Positions 34,038-45,726 of a stretch of DNA of 64,000 bases are shown one piece after another (within the stretch, counting starts at the first letter, position 1; every line of letters begins with the position of its first letter). The notes beneath the pieces were generated by a model, which was given only the letters and a program-made list of their open reading frames with translations, was not told where the DNA came from and did not search any database. Position numbers and translations under genes: made by a program. The DNA is from Hexactinellida sp. DTS-2022 (Eukaryota; Porifera; Hexactinellida): the NCBI GenBank assembly GCA_028753945.1, contig JAPNXP010000008.1:2108001-2172000 (forward strand). Reading direction: 5' to 3'.

Positions 34038-34586
34038 GAAAGTGGACAAATGTATTCGACCAATACCTAGGATGCGCCCCCTGCGGGCTTTATTGTAAAT
34101 CACGGGCTCTGGGCCGTTTTTCACTGGCTGCGCGCCCAAAATGGGCCGAAAGAGTCACAAAGATCAATTTTAATTTTTCAATATCTAATAAATCTAAAAG
34201 TTTAAATGCACTAAAGTTCCACCATTAATAGAAAGAAAAAGGAAATAACTAACGAAACTATCAAACTGTATAAATAATCATTTCTTGTAAGCAAAGATTT
34301 AGTAATACAGGTTTAATATGTAGTATAACCATAGTTTCGATTTTTTCTGTCCTAATTTAGTAGTTTTTTCAAAAGTATTTAAATTTCAAGTTTAGCAATT
34401 TTTGTATATTATTTCTTGTGGGACCGAAATACGTTCCCAAATGAATATGGTACCAAAATGCCATTCTTTTCAAAAAGTTTGGGAACCACTGATTTAGATA
34501 CTATTTGCGCATACGATTTCCCGCATTATATAACGCGGAAATTATATGAATTCTCAATTCTTAGAGAATTTACCGTATATACTCTA

Positions 34587-35043
34587 CGGCTTATTTATAT
34601 GGCGGCCGCCTACAATGTCGGCTAGCCGACATATAAGCAAATCTCGCCGACAAATAATGATTTGGCCGACATATAAGCAAATCTCGCCGACAAATAATGA
34701 TTTGGCCGACATATAAGCAAATTTCGCCGACAAATAATGATTTGGCCGACATATAAGCAAAATCTCGCCGACATATAAGGAATTCATCTAAAATTGAACG
34801 AATTAGAGGAAAAGTCCCTGCAAGATTCAAAATAAATAATCTAATATGGAGGGAAAAACCTAGCTACTACTAAGAAGCGACAATGAATTGGGAGCGAACC
34901 AAAAGCCTGAACTTTTAAAGTGAGTATTATGGAGTATTAGAGGAAAGATCCTGAATCAACTCGGCCAAATCATTATTTGTCGGCGACATTTGATTATATG
35001 TCGGCTAGCCGACATTGTAGGCGGCCTACAAATAAGTTATTTC
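34587..35043 (+). mobile_element. MULE MITE, left copy
   Basis: 457 bp, with perfect 9-bp TSD TATACTCTA (34578-34586, 35044-35052). Ends CGGCTTATTTATATGGCGGC and GGCCTACAAATAAGTTATTT. It contains four tandem units of about 39 bp built on GCCGACATATAAGCAAAT and CGCCGACAAATAATGATTTG, plus a TCGGCTAGCCGA palindrome near each end. Nine-base TSDs indicate the Mutator superfamily. Confidence 0.9.
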
Positions 35044-35292
35044 TATACTCTAATAGTAGCCCCTATTCGAATAATCGCCTACCTCCAATAATAGCCCCCC
35101 CAAATTAGCAAATACAAATTTATCACGGATACCCTGAGAAAATTTCTTTATCTAATATTAGTCGCAATACGATTATCAACCGACTATAGTAAATACATTG
35201 TATCAACATGTGATATTCTCGAAAAGTCACAAAAATTATTGGTCAGAAAATGGCCTAAAAAACAATAATCGCCTAGGCTACTATTCGAATAA

Positions 35293-35747
35293 GAAATAAC
35301 TTATTTGTAGGCCGCCTACAATGTCGGCTAGCCGACATATAATCAAATGTCGCCGACAAATAATGATTTGGCCGAGTTGATTCAGGATCTTTCCTCTAAT
35401 ACTCCATAATACTCACTTTAAAAGTTCAGGCTTTTGGTTCGCTCCCAATTCATTGTCGCTTCTTAGTAGTAGCTAGGTTTTTCCCTCCATATTAGATTAT
35501 TTATTTTGAATCTTGCAGGGACTTTTCCTCTAATTCGTTCAATTTTAGATGAATTCCTTATATGTCGGCGAGATTTTGCTTATATGTCGGCCAAATCATT
35601 ATTTGTCGGCGAAATTTGCTTATATGTCGGCCAAATCATTATTTGTCGGCGAGATTTGCTTATATGTCGGCCAAATCATTATTTGTCGGCGAGATTTGCT
35701 TATATGTCGGCTAGCCGACATTGTAGGCGGCCGCCATATAAATAAGC
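35293..35747 (-). mobile_element. MULE MITE, right copy (inverted, identical)
   Basis: 455 bp, the reverse complement of the left copy with no difference seen over the compared length. The separate perfect 9-bp TSD is TTCGAATAA (35284-35292, 35748-35756). Different TSDs mean two separate insertions, not one palindromic element. Confidence 0.9.
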
Positions 35748-35896
35748 CGTTCGAATAAATAAGGTATTCACGAATTCAGCCATCTTGCCATAAAATAATC
35801 AAATTTCCTAATCGCGGGCTGGCGGAATAAATAAGCGGGCCGCGGGCGCGGGCTTTGATAGCGGGTCACGGGTCACTGGCTTTACGGGTCGCATCC

Positions 35897-37700
35897 TATA
35901 CCATTACATTATATTTACAATATTTTGGGCTAAATTCGGTGTCATCTCACCCTTTATCCTTACATTTAGTTCTGATAATAGCAAAATGTTTCACGAAATT
36001 TAAATTGCGAATTTGGTTGAAATTTCTAGAAAATGTTGTTAATATCTATGTCATTCATTAAATACATAGATTCTTGGAAAGTGTATTTACTAATTGGGGG
36101 CTGTTTTGGATTAATAAGAAAAGAAAGAAAAGAAAGGTTTAATTAGTAGCCCGTAGGCTAAATTGCTCTTACACATTATTATCGAAATACTTATAAAAAA
36201 CAAAAAACAAAAACCAGAAACAAATATCCCCCAAAAAATAAATCACTTTGCCAATTAACAGGCAGGAATCCTGATCCCCTGGAGCCTGGAGGGTTTACGC
36301 TGGAAAACCAGCTATCTATCTGCACCAGGATTTATCCCACAGATAGCACCTTGATCAGGAATCCTTCGACGGATTTCAATATGTATACAAAAATGAATAA
36401 AAGTAAAAATATATAAATAAAATAAAAATAAATAAAAATAAAAATAGAAATAAAAATAAAAATAAAACAAAACAAAAAGTTACATGACACAAACAACACG
36501 AATACACTGCTACAACGAGTTCATCGCACCTCCGAAACTTCCGCTTAGTCTTCTTCAACTCCAGGTGTTTCGGATCTAAAGGGGAGACTCAGACCGAGGG
36601 GTTAATGGTGTTTTATTGATAGTTAAATAACCCATACGGGATCAAAGAATTTTTAAATCGGTTAGTCTTGACTTTGGGGAGCGGCAGTTTACGCTTATTT
36701 CGGATGGAGTACCTGGTGTTAATAGGTAGCGGTAGAAGGTAATGCAATCTGCTTGAATTCAAACAGATTGTCGAGAAGAATCTTTTAGCTAATTTCTCCC
36801 TCCGAGCGGATTAATTACACCAAAATGACAAAAAATCGTTTGTTCCGCATACAAATACAAATAATACTTTTTATTCAATTTAGGAAAAGATCATTTATCA
36901 TATATTTATAATCAGGGCCCGTATTCACTAAGATTACTTAGTACTTAAGTAGTAAATTCGTACTTAGTTAAGTACATACTTAAGTAGTTTCACTAAGAAA
37001 TATTGTTGTACTTAAGTAATTCTTAACTAAGTGCGGACTTAAGTACGAAATTGAATTATATTTATTCAATTATATTTAATAGCATAGCGTATTAATGTAT
37101 GGAATTTTGTTGTAATAGCTTGCTGAATTATTTTAACTTTAAAAAGAATATTCTCTTTGAAGTTCCTGCGATTTGCTTGCTGAGAAGAAAAGAAACTTTT
37201 AGAAAACAACAACCAATAGTACGTAATAATTGTTGAAAATAAAATCATAAACTTCCCTAAAGTAAAGGCAGTTCTACTAGAAATCGAATATAATGTTCTA
37301 ATCAAACACCAACGTCTACGGGTCAATAAAAGTAAATTCTTGTAAGTTAAGTTAACCAAGGCCTCACAGTAAAGTATAAAATTTGGAGCTGGTTGCGGTC
37401 GCCGGCGGGAACCGAAAATTGTTACTAGTATTTATTTCAATTTGGTGACCTGTTTCTCAAAAATATCATGTCTAATAATAGTCACTGTCAGGGATAGCTC
37501 ATGTTAATATTTGTTGCCCATATTTTGAATATTTCCATACTATATTAGTTTACATTTGCACTACTTGTATATTATTTGAATAAGAGCTACATACATAAAC
37601 ACAAAATAAATCATGTAATTATCTACTAAATTTAATCATATAAAACCAAATAAGATACTACAATACAATATAGAGAGAAAGAATTAGAAATTATGCCGTA
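35897..37700. other. Intronic sequence with a dispersed repeat and low-complexity runs
   Basis: Includes the repeat at 36060-36720, an A-rich (AAAAATAAAAATAAA)-type run at 36400-36475, and a patch at 36925-37050 rich in ACTTAAGTAC palindromes after GGGCCCGTATTCACTAAG. That patch may be one end of a MITE. No exon seen. Confidence 0.5.
36060..36720 (+). repeat. Dispersed repeat, inverted relative to 44440-45420
   Basis: Shared blocks with the complement of the second copy: TAGTAGCCCGTAGG-like, GGATTTATCCCACA, CTACAACGA with CGCCTCCGAAAC-like, and TGGAGTACC. Order is conserved in reverse. Class unknown. Confidence 0.55.
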
Positions 37701-37948
37701 AGTCAAAAATTAAGTATTGAACTTTTTCAATTTCCGATTTTTCGTTCTTTTAGACTTTAGAGTAACGCTGGAATTATAGTTTTTAACTTTATTTTCAATT
37801 AAACAATTTCCTTCAATCCAAATACGCCTAGTTAGAATTGAACAGCCGTTTACATTACAAGAAGGACAAGTTTTTCTCCAGCCGTCATGACCAGCCTTCA
37901 CGACATGACCACTATCAACATCAATTAAGAAGCTTGAAGCAAGAACTA

Positions 37949-38396
37949 GGGTGCGACCCGTAAAGCCCTTGACCCGTGGCCCGCTATTCAAAACCCGCGG
38001 CCCGCTGCCTGCTGCCCGCTTATTTATTCCGCCACCCCGCGATTTAGGAAATTTGTTTATTTTATGGCACCGTTGGCTGAATTCGTGAATATATTATCTA
38101 AGAATTGAGAATTCATATAATTTCCGTGTCTATATTTCGGGAAATCGTAGCCGCAAATAGTATATAAATAAAACTTTTTATATAGGCAACACTTTTATTG
38201 TTTCGTTAGTTATTTCCTTTTTCTTTCTATTAATGGTGGAAGATAGCAGCTTTAGTGCATCTAAACTTTTAGATTTATTAGTTATTGAAAAATTATCAAT
38301 TGATCTTTTTACTCTTTCGGCCTATTTTGGGCCCGCAGCCTGTGGAAAAAGGCCATGAGCCCGTGATTTATAATAAAGCCCGCACGGGTCGCAACC
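37949..38396. mobile_element. TA-flanked MITE D2, inserted in P4
   Basis: 448 bp; ends GGGTGCGACCCGTAAAGCCC and GCCCGCACGGGTCGCAACC; TA on both sides (37947-37948, 38397-38398). Removing it with one TA restores a continuous P4 reading frame, which proves the insertion. Confidence 0.93.
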
Positions 38397-39422
38397 TAGA
38401 GCAAGATCCATTAAAATCTTTCTAGATGGTCCTTCTATGAATAAACCCATAAGTTCACTATTGCTTTCGTTAATAGTGAGTATCTTCCAGACAATAATCT
38501 TTCATTCCAATACAAAGCTCAGAAGGATACTTCAAACCACCGCGATCAGTAAGCTGTAGTAGTTTATACTGGGGTCCAAATGATTCATCTAATAGAAAAT
38601 CTTTGTCAAAGATTAACTTATCTCGACATATATGGCAAGGTGGGGAACGCTTGAGGTATTGGTGTGCAGCATACCCAGCAATAAAAGCTAATGCCTGGAG
38701 TGTTTGAGTAGTAATTACACTCAATGACTAATAGATCTGATAATATAATTCTTCAAGGAAAGGATCAAGGTCGATCTCGGTATCGGAAGGTGGACAATCA
38801 ACATGTGAGAAAGAATTAATGAATTCCTGCAAATTAAAATTAGTGGATTTAGCCTGGGAAGTAGAAAATGGATTCAATATATTAGAACAGGGTTTTTTTA
38901 AGGTTGAAACCTTGCTGTAACTTAGCTTAACCGCGGTGTATGGATTAACCCGAAATTACTTTTTCCAACACTGCAGCGGCCGCGGCCGACCCGAATCGTG
39001 GTGTAACTCCCAAAAATCCACAGTGTGGCAAAATGGCGATAATGGGGTAATAGGTATTTACGTTAATGGTACGCTTAAAAGTTGCATTAGTACAGGTGAG
39101 AAGTCGACTCCGTAGAATCCAAAAATTTGATTATTTTATTTTTAACACAACTAGAAATATGTGATAATGACATCATCATTCATTTATTTTGAAAAAAACT
39201 ATTTTGAATTTGGGTCAATAATAATCAAATATTTATCACTCTATATTTTATGCTAATTAATAAGATTGAACGTGTATCATGTGCGTAGGCTTCTGTAGGT
39301 TTAATAGAGCCATGGTTCTACCAATAATTTACACATAATCAGTATTTCTATTAAACATAATCAAAATTGTCCCAAATACCCTACCTATGATGACTCATAG
39401 TACATAATACCAATCATTAACT

Positions 39423-39606
39423 CGAGGCTACGCCCTATGTATGACACTGCAGTAGCTGCTCTACCTTATGTTAACATTTTTTATTGAAACAAGAGCAAAG
39501 TTAATATACCTAGGAGGCTAATACAAATAATTCAGTAACTATATAGTATGAAGGCTACGCCCTATGTATGACACTGCAGTAGCTGCTCACCTTATGTTAA
39601 CATTTT
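39423..39606 (+). repeat. Partial tandem duplication inside the hAT
   Basis: CTACGCCCTATGTATGACAC and the next 40 bases occur at 39427 and again at 39553, nearly identical. The 1400-2270 copy has only one. Confidence 0.8.
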
Positions 39607-40114
39607 TATATTGATCGCTTTTCATAAGTGAATTATTGTATAATGTGTATTGTACACAGTTTGTTGGGTCTTTATATACCTTTATAGCTTTGAAACGATT
39701 TTTACCAGTACAGGGTTGCTATTACACAATATACGGACTAATTTTAATCAAAGTTTGTACAGATATAATGATACTTCCGTCGTTAGCTACTTAAGTATCA
39801 CATGTGTCGTTGTTAGAAACAAATTCACTCATATTGTCAAATTTGATGAGCTAGTACAGATTACAATAATTATTATTCAAGCAAAATCAATTAATATTAA
39901 ATTAAACCATTATTCGTTAACAACTACTAGAAGGGAAATTAGTCAATTAAGATGAATGTTCAAAATTGGAAAAATTGAAAAACCGTCCGATATCTTGACC
40001 AACTTTTTACTTAAGCTCGAAAATATATTTGGGCGGGCGTAGAAATGTTGTAAGCTTAGATAAACAAACTATAAAAACGTAAACAATTCAGCTCGCAATT
40101 GTTTGCATTCTAAT

Positions 40115-40272
40115 CAGTGGCGGCGCTAGCATGGGGCTGGATGGGGCGCTAGCCCCATCACATTTTTTCTTAGCCCCATCAGTTGATGGGAAACTGATGG
40201 GGCAAGGTTGGCTTAGCCCCATCAAGAACCCGGGTTAGCCCCATTCAATACGCAGGGCTAGCGCCGCCACTG
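40115..40272. mobile_element. hAT MITE nested in the hAT
   Basis: 158 bp with 16-bp ends CAGTGGCGGCGCTAGC / GCTAGCGCCGCCACTG. Perfect TSD ATTCTAAT (40107-40114, 40273-40280). The interior has alternating TAGCCCCATCA/TGATGGGG units. The empty site is visible in the diverged copy near 1900. Confidence 0.94.
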
Positions 40273-42664
40273 ATTCTAATATCGGACAGTTGGATATTTG
40301 CCACAATGCAGGAAGTTATTAATAAAATTGCCCGAAAAGAAAATTGATAAAAAATAATCACATTGTTAGTTGAGTTTGAAAACTAGTTAAAATCTATCAA
40401 ATGATGTATAAAAATAGACATATATGTTTTGAATTACCAAAAAATCAAACATAATTAAATATAGCAACGTTGGCTAACAATAGATATTTGTGGTTTTTCA
40501 GAAATTTAATTTTCAAATTTTATGCATAACTTTGAAACTTTGTGTAGGCATGAAATATTTAACCAGGTAAATGACAATAACATTTTTCTATTCGTTCAAC
40601 ATTATAGAATCGAATGTCATTTAAATTAGCATTTGGGTATGTCAAATTTTACCTATTACCCATGGTTCCACACTGTGAAATCTTGGTGCAAAATTTACAC
40701 CACGATCGGCCTTAAAAAAACCCTTTATTAGAAATCTTCAGGCGACGTTCAGTTTCTAAGATTTGAAGATGTGAAACATAATAATTTGCACCAGACAACA
40801 TACAATAAAGTCCAAAGTGATTCTCTAATGGATCTGTTTGTAAGAAGGATGTTAAATGATAAGAATATCCACATTTCTCTGTCAGTTAATTAGTTATTTG
40901 AGAAACACATTGCAAGCATGTCTAAAGCTTGTAAACGTTTGTTTGCTTAATTTCCATCTTTCGCAGGAAGTGATTCCCAAGCATCTAACCAATGGACTAT
41001 CCTGGATATAATAGTATATCGTTCGTCATTAACTGTGAATGGGCGACAGGAAGAATCATTTAATCGAACATGCTTATATGGCACATTAACATTGAACATA
41101 TTCCATAAAGAGAGTAAAATTTTACAAAGCTAGACGTATTTGTTTTAAATGCATCGCAACGTTGGTCGTTTGAATGTCTAAATTTGCAATCGTGGATTCA
41201 TGGATTACTTCCAACACCAATTTAACATTTTGATGTTCTAAGACTGAATGATAGATAACATGATTTAAATGTTAGACGCGGGGCTAATTTCGCCAGACTT
41301 TGCTTCTCAGAGTTATAGAGGATGCGTATATATTGAAAAGAAGCACAGCACATCTTTAATGGATAAGAACAAGAATCGATTCGAATATCATTAAAATCGG
41401 GGTAAATACTATAACATCTGTTATCTGACTTCAGATTTAACCAATTGTTTCGTATCGTTTTTAAAATGTGGACAAAATCGAAAGTGAGAAAAAAGGCCGA
41501 TTAACATCACAAGGATGGGGTACACAAGTTTTAAGCTTACCAACAGGAGAGAACAGCTTGAATATCACATTAAGAGGATAGTTGTCAGTTGAGATGATGT
41601 CGATAAATAAACTACTATGTTCTATATCTTCAACACAAGATGTTATATTGGGAAATATTTTTTCTGCTGAAAGAGATGCACAAGGTAAAAGATGAACTGT
41701 AGTAGACCATTTTTTCTGAAGACTTAAACCATAATAGCAAATACAGTTATAATTAGATCTTCGGGACTTAGGTTCGAACCATATATCTTGCTCCCTTGAA
41801 TGATATATCGGATTTTACATGATTTCATCCATTTGAATAATAGTATGTTTCTCAGCTTCGGAGAAAGAATGGGTCGCTTGCTTAAGGAAAGGAAAGAATT
41901 CGCTCTCAAGTCCAAAAGAAGAATATAACTTTTCCTAAGTATTGAATTGAGGAAGTGATAGACAAGGCATTTCCATAAGATATTTATACCAAGCTGGGGA
42001 AATCAAGTGTGGTTTAAGAGCCAAAACTTGTGTGAGGATGTTATACCTACGCCTGTTCTTGGGCACAAGGCTGTTTTCTAACTGACATTGGATGAACTGA
42101 AGCCTGGAAATTTCGGGGCAATCAGCTAATTAGCTCTAAATCAACATTAGATGTATGTAAATTGTTAATAACTCGTTCAATATCATATTTGGCCAAAGAT
42201 AAGTTGCAATCATTCTCATTAATGATCTTGGATTCATTGGACTGTTTACATGGACGAGGCGATCCAGAAATCTCACTGATAATTAATTCAAGTTGTCATA
42301 TATCGCTTATAGAGCAGAGCGAAAGTGGTAAAATTTCTCCATTGTGAAATGCTCTAACAGATAAGTCGAAAGATACTAATAAATGCCTATTCACTATGAT
42401 ATTGTTTTCTGCTAAAATAGGGAGCATATAAATTACGCTATATTCATCTGGATACCATAATGACCATGTTTTGGGTATAGAAAGCAAAGATAACTTATCT
42501 TGCACATCCTAGAAACTTTGAACTTCTCTTTCTCCTCGCTCTCTGATGTCAGACTAAGTGTAAAAGTTTTGTTGAGTAGTTCTTTATCTATAGAGTCGAA
42601 TCATATGGGTAATATTTGCTTGACCTCTAGTAACACACGTAACAGTAATGCTATTGTTTCAGAA

Positions 42665-43425
42665 TAGGGTTGTGCCCCCTAAGTTGTCTATTTATCCGTG
42701 AGTCACAGCCATAGGCATATACGTATAAGGACAGAAAAAATAATAATATACAATAAAGGCAGTGATTTCAATACTGGGCCACTATACTATAGTAGTGTCG
42801 GCACAGTGATAAATTGGGAAATACTAATCAGCGCCTCTACTGTTGAATATTTATGCTAATTAGAACGGACAATTTTCTAGATATTAACGCATGTCCGTGT
42901 ATAATAATATACCAACTCCAAATAGAAAATTCATTAAATATCACTAAGGAACTGTACAACTCTGTGAACCCCAGACTTTGGGATGTGGAGAAGTTATTGA
43001 ATTGATTGGATCAAATAGACACAATGGAATGTTAGAAATTTATGTGTAGACAGACGTTACGAAATAACTGATTGGATAAATTAACTTCCTCTCGACCAAT
43101 TAAATCACAGTCTCAGATAGGCATTCTATAACGCACACTTAACATTTGATAGAGACACTAAAATCCTTTCATACGAATTGAATGCTAGCTGCTAATCCAT
43201 ACTGGAAAACCCTCAAATTTAATGGGCTAAAAGTTTTGTCACCTTTTGAGAGGGAAGATATTAATATTTTTCTTAGATATTAGAACTTGTTCCTAGAAAC
43301 ATTATTTCCCACCCCCGGCCCCCCTACCGAATTTCAAGCCTGTAGCTCTTACCAGTTCCTCATCAATTCTGGACAAACAAACAAACAAACAATCAAAAAC
43401 AAAAAATCATTGTGATTTAATATAG
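42665..43425 (+). repeat. Dispersed repeat, second copy, with insertion
   Basis: Colinear with 6345-7010. It is interrupted at about 42735-42830 by a fragment (complement of GTATAGTGGCCCAGT...) that also occurs at 49163-49236. It ends in ACAAACAAACAAACAA. Confidence 0.6.
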
Positions 43426-44440
43426 AAAAGATTATGCTTTCACAACTTTATTATATGAAATGTTTGATTCCAAACAATATGCTTATACTATATAATTGTA
43501 CCAAGATAACTATGAACTGATCAATGAGCATTGATCAGGTGTGACAATTATTGCACTATACTAATTATTAGTCGATTGTTCATTACAGTAAGTCTTCATT
43601 ATTGGTTGAGAGCAGTTCAATTCGCCGATTTCCAGATGAAAAAAATGAATGTATGAATAATCCCTTCAACGTCAATCTGGATATCTCGATGCACGTGCAT
43701 TAAGACCCGTGAGTCGTGAGTCGCACATTGTGCTTCTCAGTTACGTTTCAACATGCGTAATGTGCTGTACGCACGCTTAGTTGTTGCTGTGACTGGCATG
43801 CAAAGCAACACCCTTAGGACATTATGAATGTAGTGTAGAACGAAATTCACAATGTTGGGGTATAATATTTACAAAAATTGTGTGCGAAAAGTACAGTGAG
43901 CTGCATGTAAAATATTAGATGGCAAATTTATCCAGTTAATTTGTATGCGCATGTGCGTATACTGTCCCTGTGGGCGCCACTGTTTGTGGAATTAGAGACT
44001 TGATTGCGCATGGATATTAGTTATCATAGTGCACAAGTTACACGTTGGTATATTTTTACGAAGGGAGCTCTGATACAGACGATATGTTAGTTAAAGTAAA
44101 TAACATTATTTTTGACTTTACATCACTATGGTGGTATTAAACTAATTAACTATATAACTTGCAAATTAAATGCAGATAATTAGAATACCACAGTTTCAAG
44201 CACTCGTTAATTATCTACAGGAAGTATATTGTGTCTGGATTAAATTAATCTTATACTAACCTCGAGTGTATTCAGAAGTGATTGATGAGATCATCGAACC
44301 AATTCTGACATACAAGTTGGCATGCTCAAAACACATTATAATTAAAAGAACATCTCGGATTGAAATATTAGTTAAAAATATTTCTCTCACTCAGTTTGAA
44401 TTCATGCGGATGGCATTCTCTTAGCTTATATCCCTACCTT
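43426..44440. other. Intronic sequence, nothing recognised
   Basis: AT-rich, with a GC-richer patch around 43690-43800 (GTGAGTCGTGAGTCG, CACGTGCAT). No frame or inverted ends recognised. Confidence 0.45.
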
Positions 44441-44721
44441 GTAAATCCGGTACTCCCTCCGGCATAAGAGTGAATTTCCACTCCTCAAAGTAAAGACTAA
44501 CAGATTTAATCATTACTTGATCCCGCATTAGTAATTGTTCAATTATACACCAAAAACCCTTCGCTCTGAGTTTCCCCTTTGAAACCAAAACTTATGGATG
44601 TGAAGAAGTGAGAAGTGAGCGGAAGAGTTTCGGAGGCGCGTTGAAATCGTTGTAGCATGTAGCGTATTTGTTATATCTTTGTTTCATTTTCTAATTTATC
44701 TATTGAATTTGTATATACGTA

Positions 44722-45031
44722 CAGTCAACCCCGTTATAACGATCTGCTCGAGTCCGAGGTTTCATTTCTTTATAACCAGAATTTTCTATAGCCGGATTTC
44801 GTTATAACTTGATTTTGTCTTAAAATAGTTCATTACAAGTTTCATTTCGTTATAACCGGAGTAAAATCAATAGCTTAGAGGCTATATGGGATTTAAATGA
44901 CTTCGTTCTAAATTTAATTTCGTTATATAATTTCGTGTAACCGAAGTTTTAATAATATAATAAGATAGAATTATTTCCGGACCATTGAATGACTTAGTTA
45001 TATCCAACTTGGTTATAACGGGAATTGACTG
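44722..45031. mobile_element. Pogo/Tigger-like MITE
   Basis: 310 bp; ends CAGTCAACCCCGTTATAAC and GTTATAACGGGAATTGACTG; TA at 44720-44721 and 45032-45033. The interior repeats CGTTATAAC-type units. Confidence 0.93.
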
Positions 45032-45055
45032 TATATATATATATATATATATATA
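45032..45055. repeat. (TA)n microsatellite
   Basis: Starts at the TA target of the adjacent MITE, about 11 units. Confidence 0.9.
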
Positions 45056-45726
45056 TTTCTTTTTTGTATACATTTTGAAATTCGTCCAAAGTTTCCTAAT
45101 CCCTTGGTGGTATATGTGGGATAAATCCCCGTACACTCTTATGTCTAATAGTCCACCAGTGGGCACATGGCCAAAGTTAACTATTAGAGAACATTGACTA
45201 TTATAGATATAAAATAGTTGTTTTTGGACATTTAGATAATGGATTTATAGTTTCTACAGTAAACCTTCATGGAGATCTGGATGCCTGCCTATTAATTGAA
45301 CAAATTAGAATATTTGGGGGGTTTTTTGTAATTATTTTATATAATATTATGCGTGTTTTATTTTGTAAGTGCTACTTATCCTACGGGCTACTGATTTAAC
45401 CTTTCTTTAAAGTCATTCAGAATCAAGTGAACAAATGCTATAACCATTTTACAGATCATCACTTCCTCATATAATCGGTATTACCAGTCCTCCTATGTAC
45501 TTCATAGGTTCAAAGCCTCTAAATAATTTGTTTTGTATTAATTCATTCAAAAAAATTCTCATCTATTGTTATTTTGTTTTTTGGCAAATTTCTTAATTAT
45601 CGAGTTCACTATTTTTCAATTTCTTCACAGTGTAATTTATTTTAAATGATAAATTGCTCTCCCTATTAGTAAATGTGTAAATTTTTAGAATACATTAATA
45701 TTAATATTTACATGAAGTTTTCTTAG

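Larger units (their letters stand above)
34573..35764. mobile_element. MITE G, host of two MULE MITEs
   Basis: D2 lacks this block (its sequence passes directly to the TATTCACGAATTCAGCC segment). That defines an insertion with TA at both borders. The G termini are imperfect inverted repeats of about 25 bp ending in AATAGTAGCC. The body between the two MULE MITEs (35044-35292) is only about 250 bp and non-coding. Confidence 0.7.
34070..35896. mobile_element. TA-flanked MITE D1, interrupted by a MITE nest
   Basis: Ends GGATGCGCCCCCTGCGGGCT and ACGGGTCGCATCC with TA on both sides. The body matches D2 (37949-38396): CCACCATTAATAGAAAG, TTATATGAATTCTCAATTC and CACGAATTCAGCCA. It is interrupted by a hAT-type fragment ending AGTTTGGGAACCACTG at 34490 and by element G (34573-35764). 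The GC-rich CGGGCCGCGGGC ends contrast with the AT-rich interior. Confidence 0.85.
38888..40725. mobile_element. hAT-type element nested in P4
   Basis: 1838 bp. Ends CAGGGTTTTTTTAAGG and CCTTAAAAAAACCCTT (last base changed). Perfect 8-bp TSD TATTAGAA (38880-38887, 40726-40733). No transposase frame was recognised, so it is non-autonomous or too decayed. A 126-bp segment is tandemly repeated near 39423-39606. A MITE sits at 40115. Confidence 0.92.
37710..42565 (-). pseudogene. P4 transposase, broken by stops and two insertions
   Basis: From the right: KTFTLSLTSESE at about 42560, then PKTWSLWYPDEYSVIYMLP (42296-42505), the segment that carries WFPDDHHIIF in P3. SKIYGSNLSPEDLIITVFAI matches the catalytic core around 41800. 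LENHFGLYCMLSGANYYV sits at about 40800. The hAT interrupts the gene just after KISN. Beyond it, LQALAFIAGYAAHQYLKR (38660-38710) and RGGLKYPSE continue the core. D2 interrupts GPSRKIL. The tail is ASSFLIDVDSGHVV...CPSCNVNGC and a basic end at 37712. Numerous stops. This copy shows the C-terminal tail best, including a CPSC cysteine pair. Confidence 0.8.
37700..42610 (-). mobile_element. P-element relic P4, interrupted twice
   Basis: P-transposase sequence on the minus strand from about 42600 (N-terminal side) to about 37710 (C-terminus), interrupted by D2 and by a 1.8-kb hAT. No P terminus and no THAP exon were found, so both ends are approximate. It is more diverged than P1-P3. Confidence 0.75.
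44440..45420 (-). repeat. Dispersed repeat, partner of 36060-36720
   Basis: Reverse-oriented matches to 36060-36720 as described there. Interrupted by the Tigger-like MITE at 44722-45031, which is followed by a (TA)11-type run. Confidence 0.55.

Noticed and set aside
34070..34230. Host exon suggested by the 120-residue frame 33866-34228
   Set aside because: It spans the boundary between the Helitron-like copy and MITE D1, so it is fortuitous.
34587..35747. A single 1.16-kb palindromic transposon coding for the identical 79-residue frames in both arms
   Set aside because: Each arm has its own, different 9-bp TSD, and the frames are translations of tandem GCCGACATATAAGCAAAT-type repeats, so these are two MITE insertions and not a gene.
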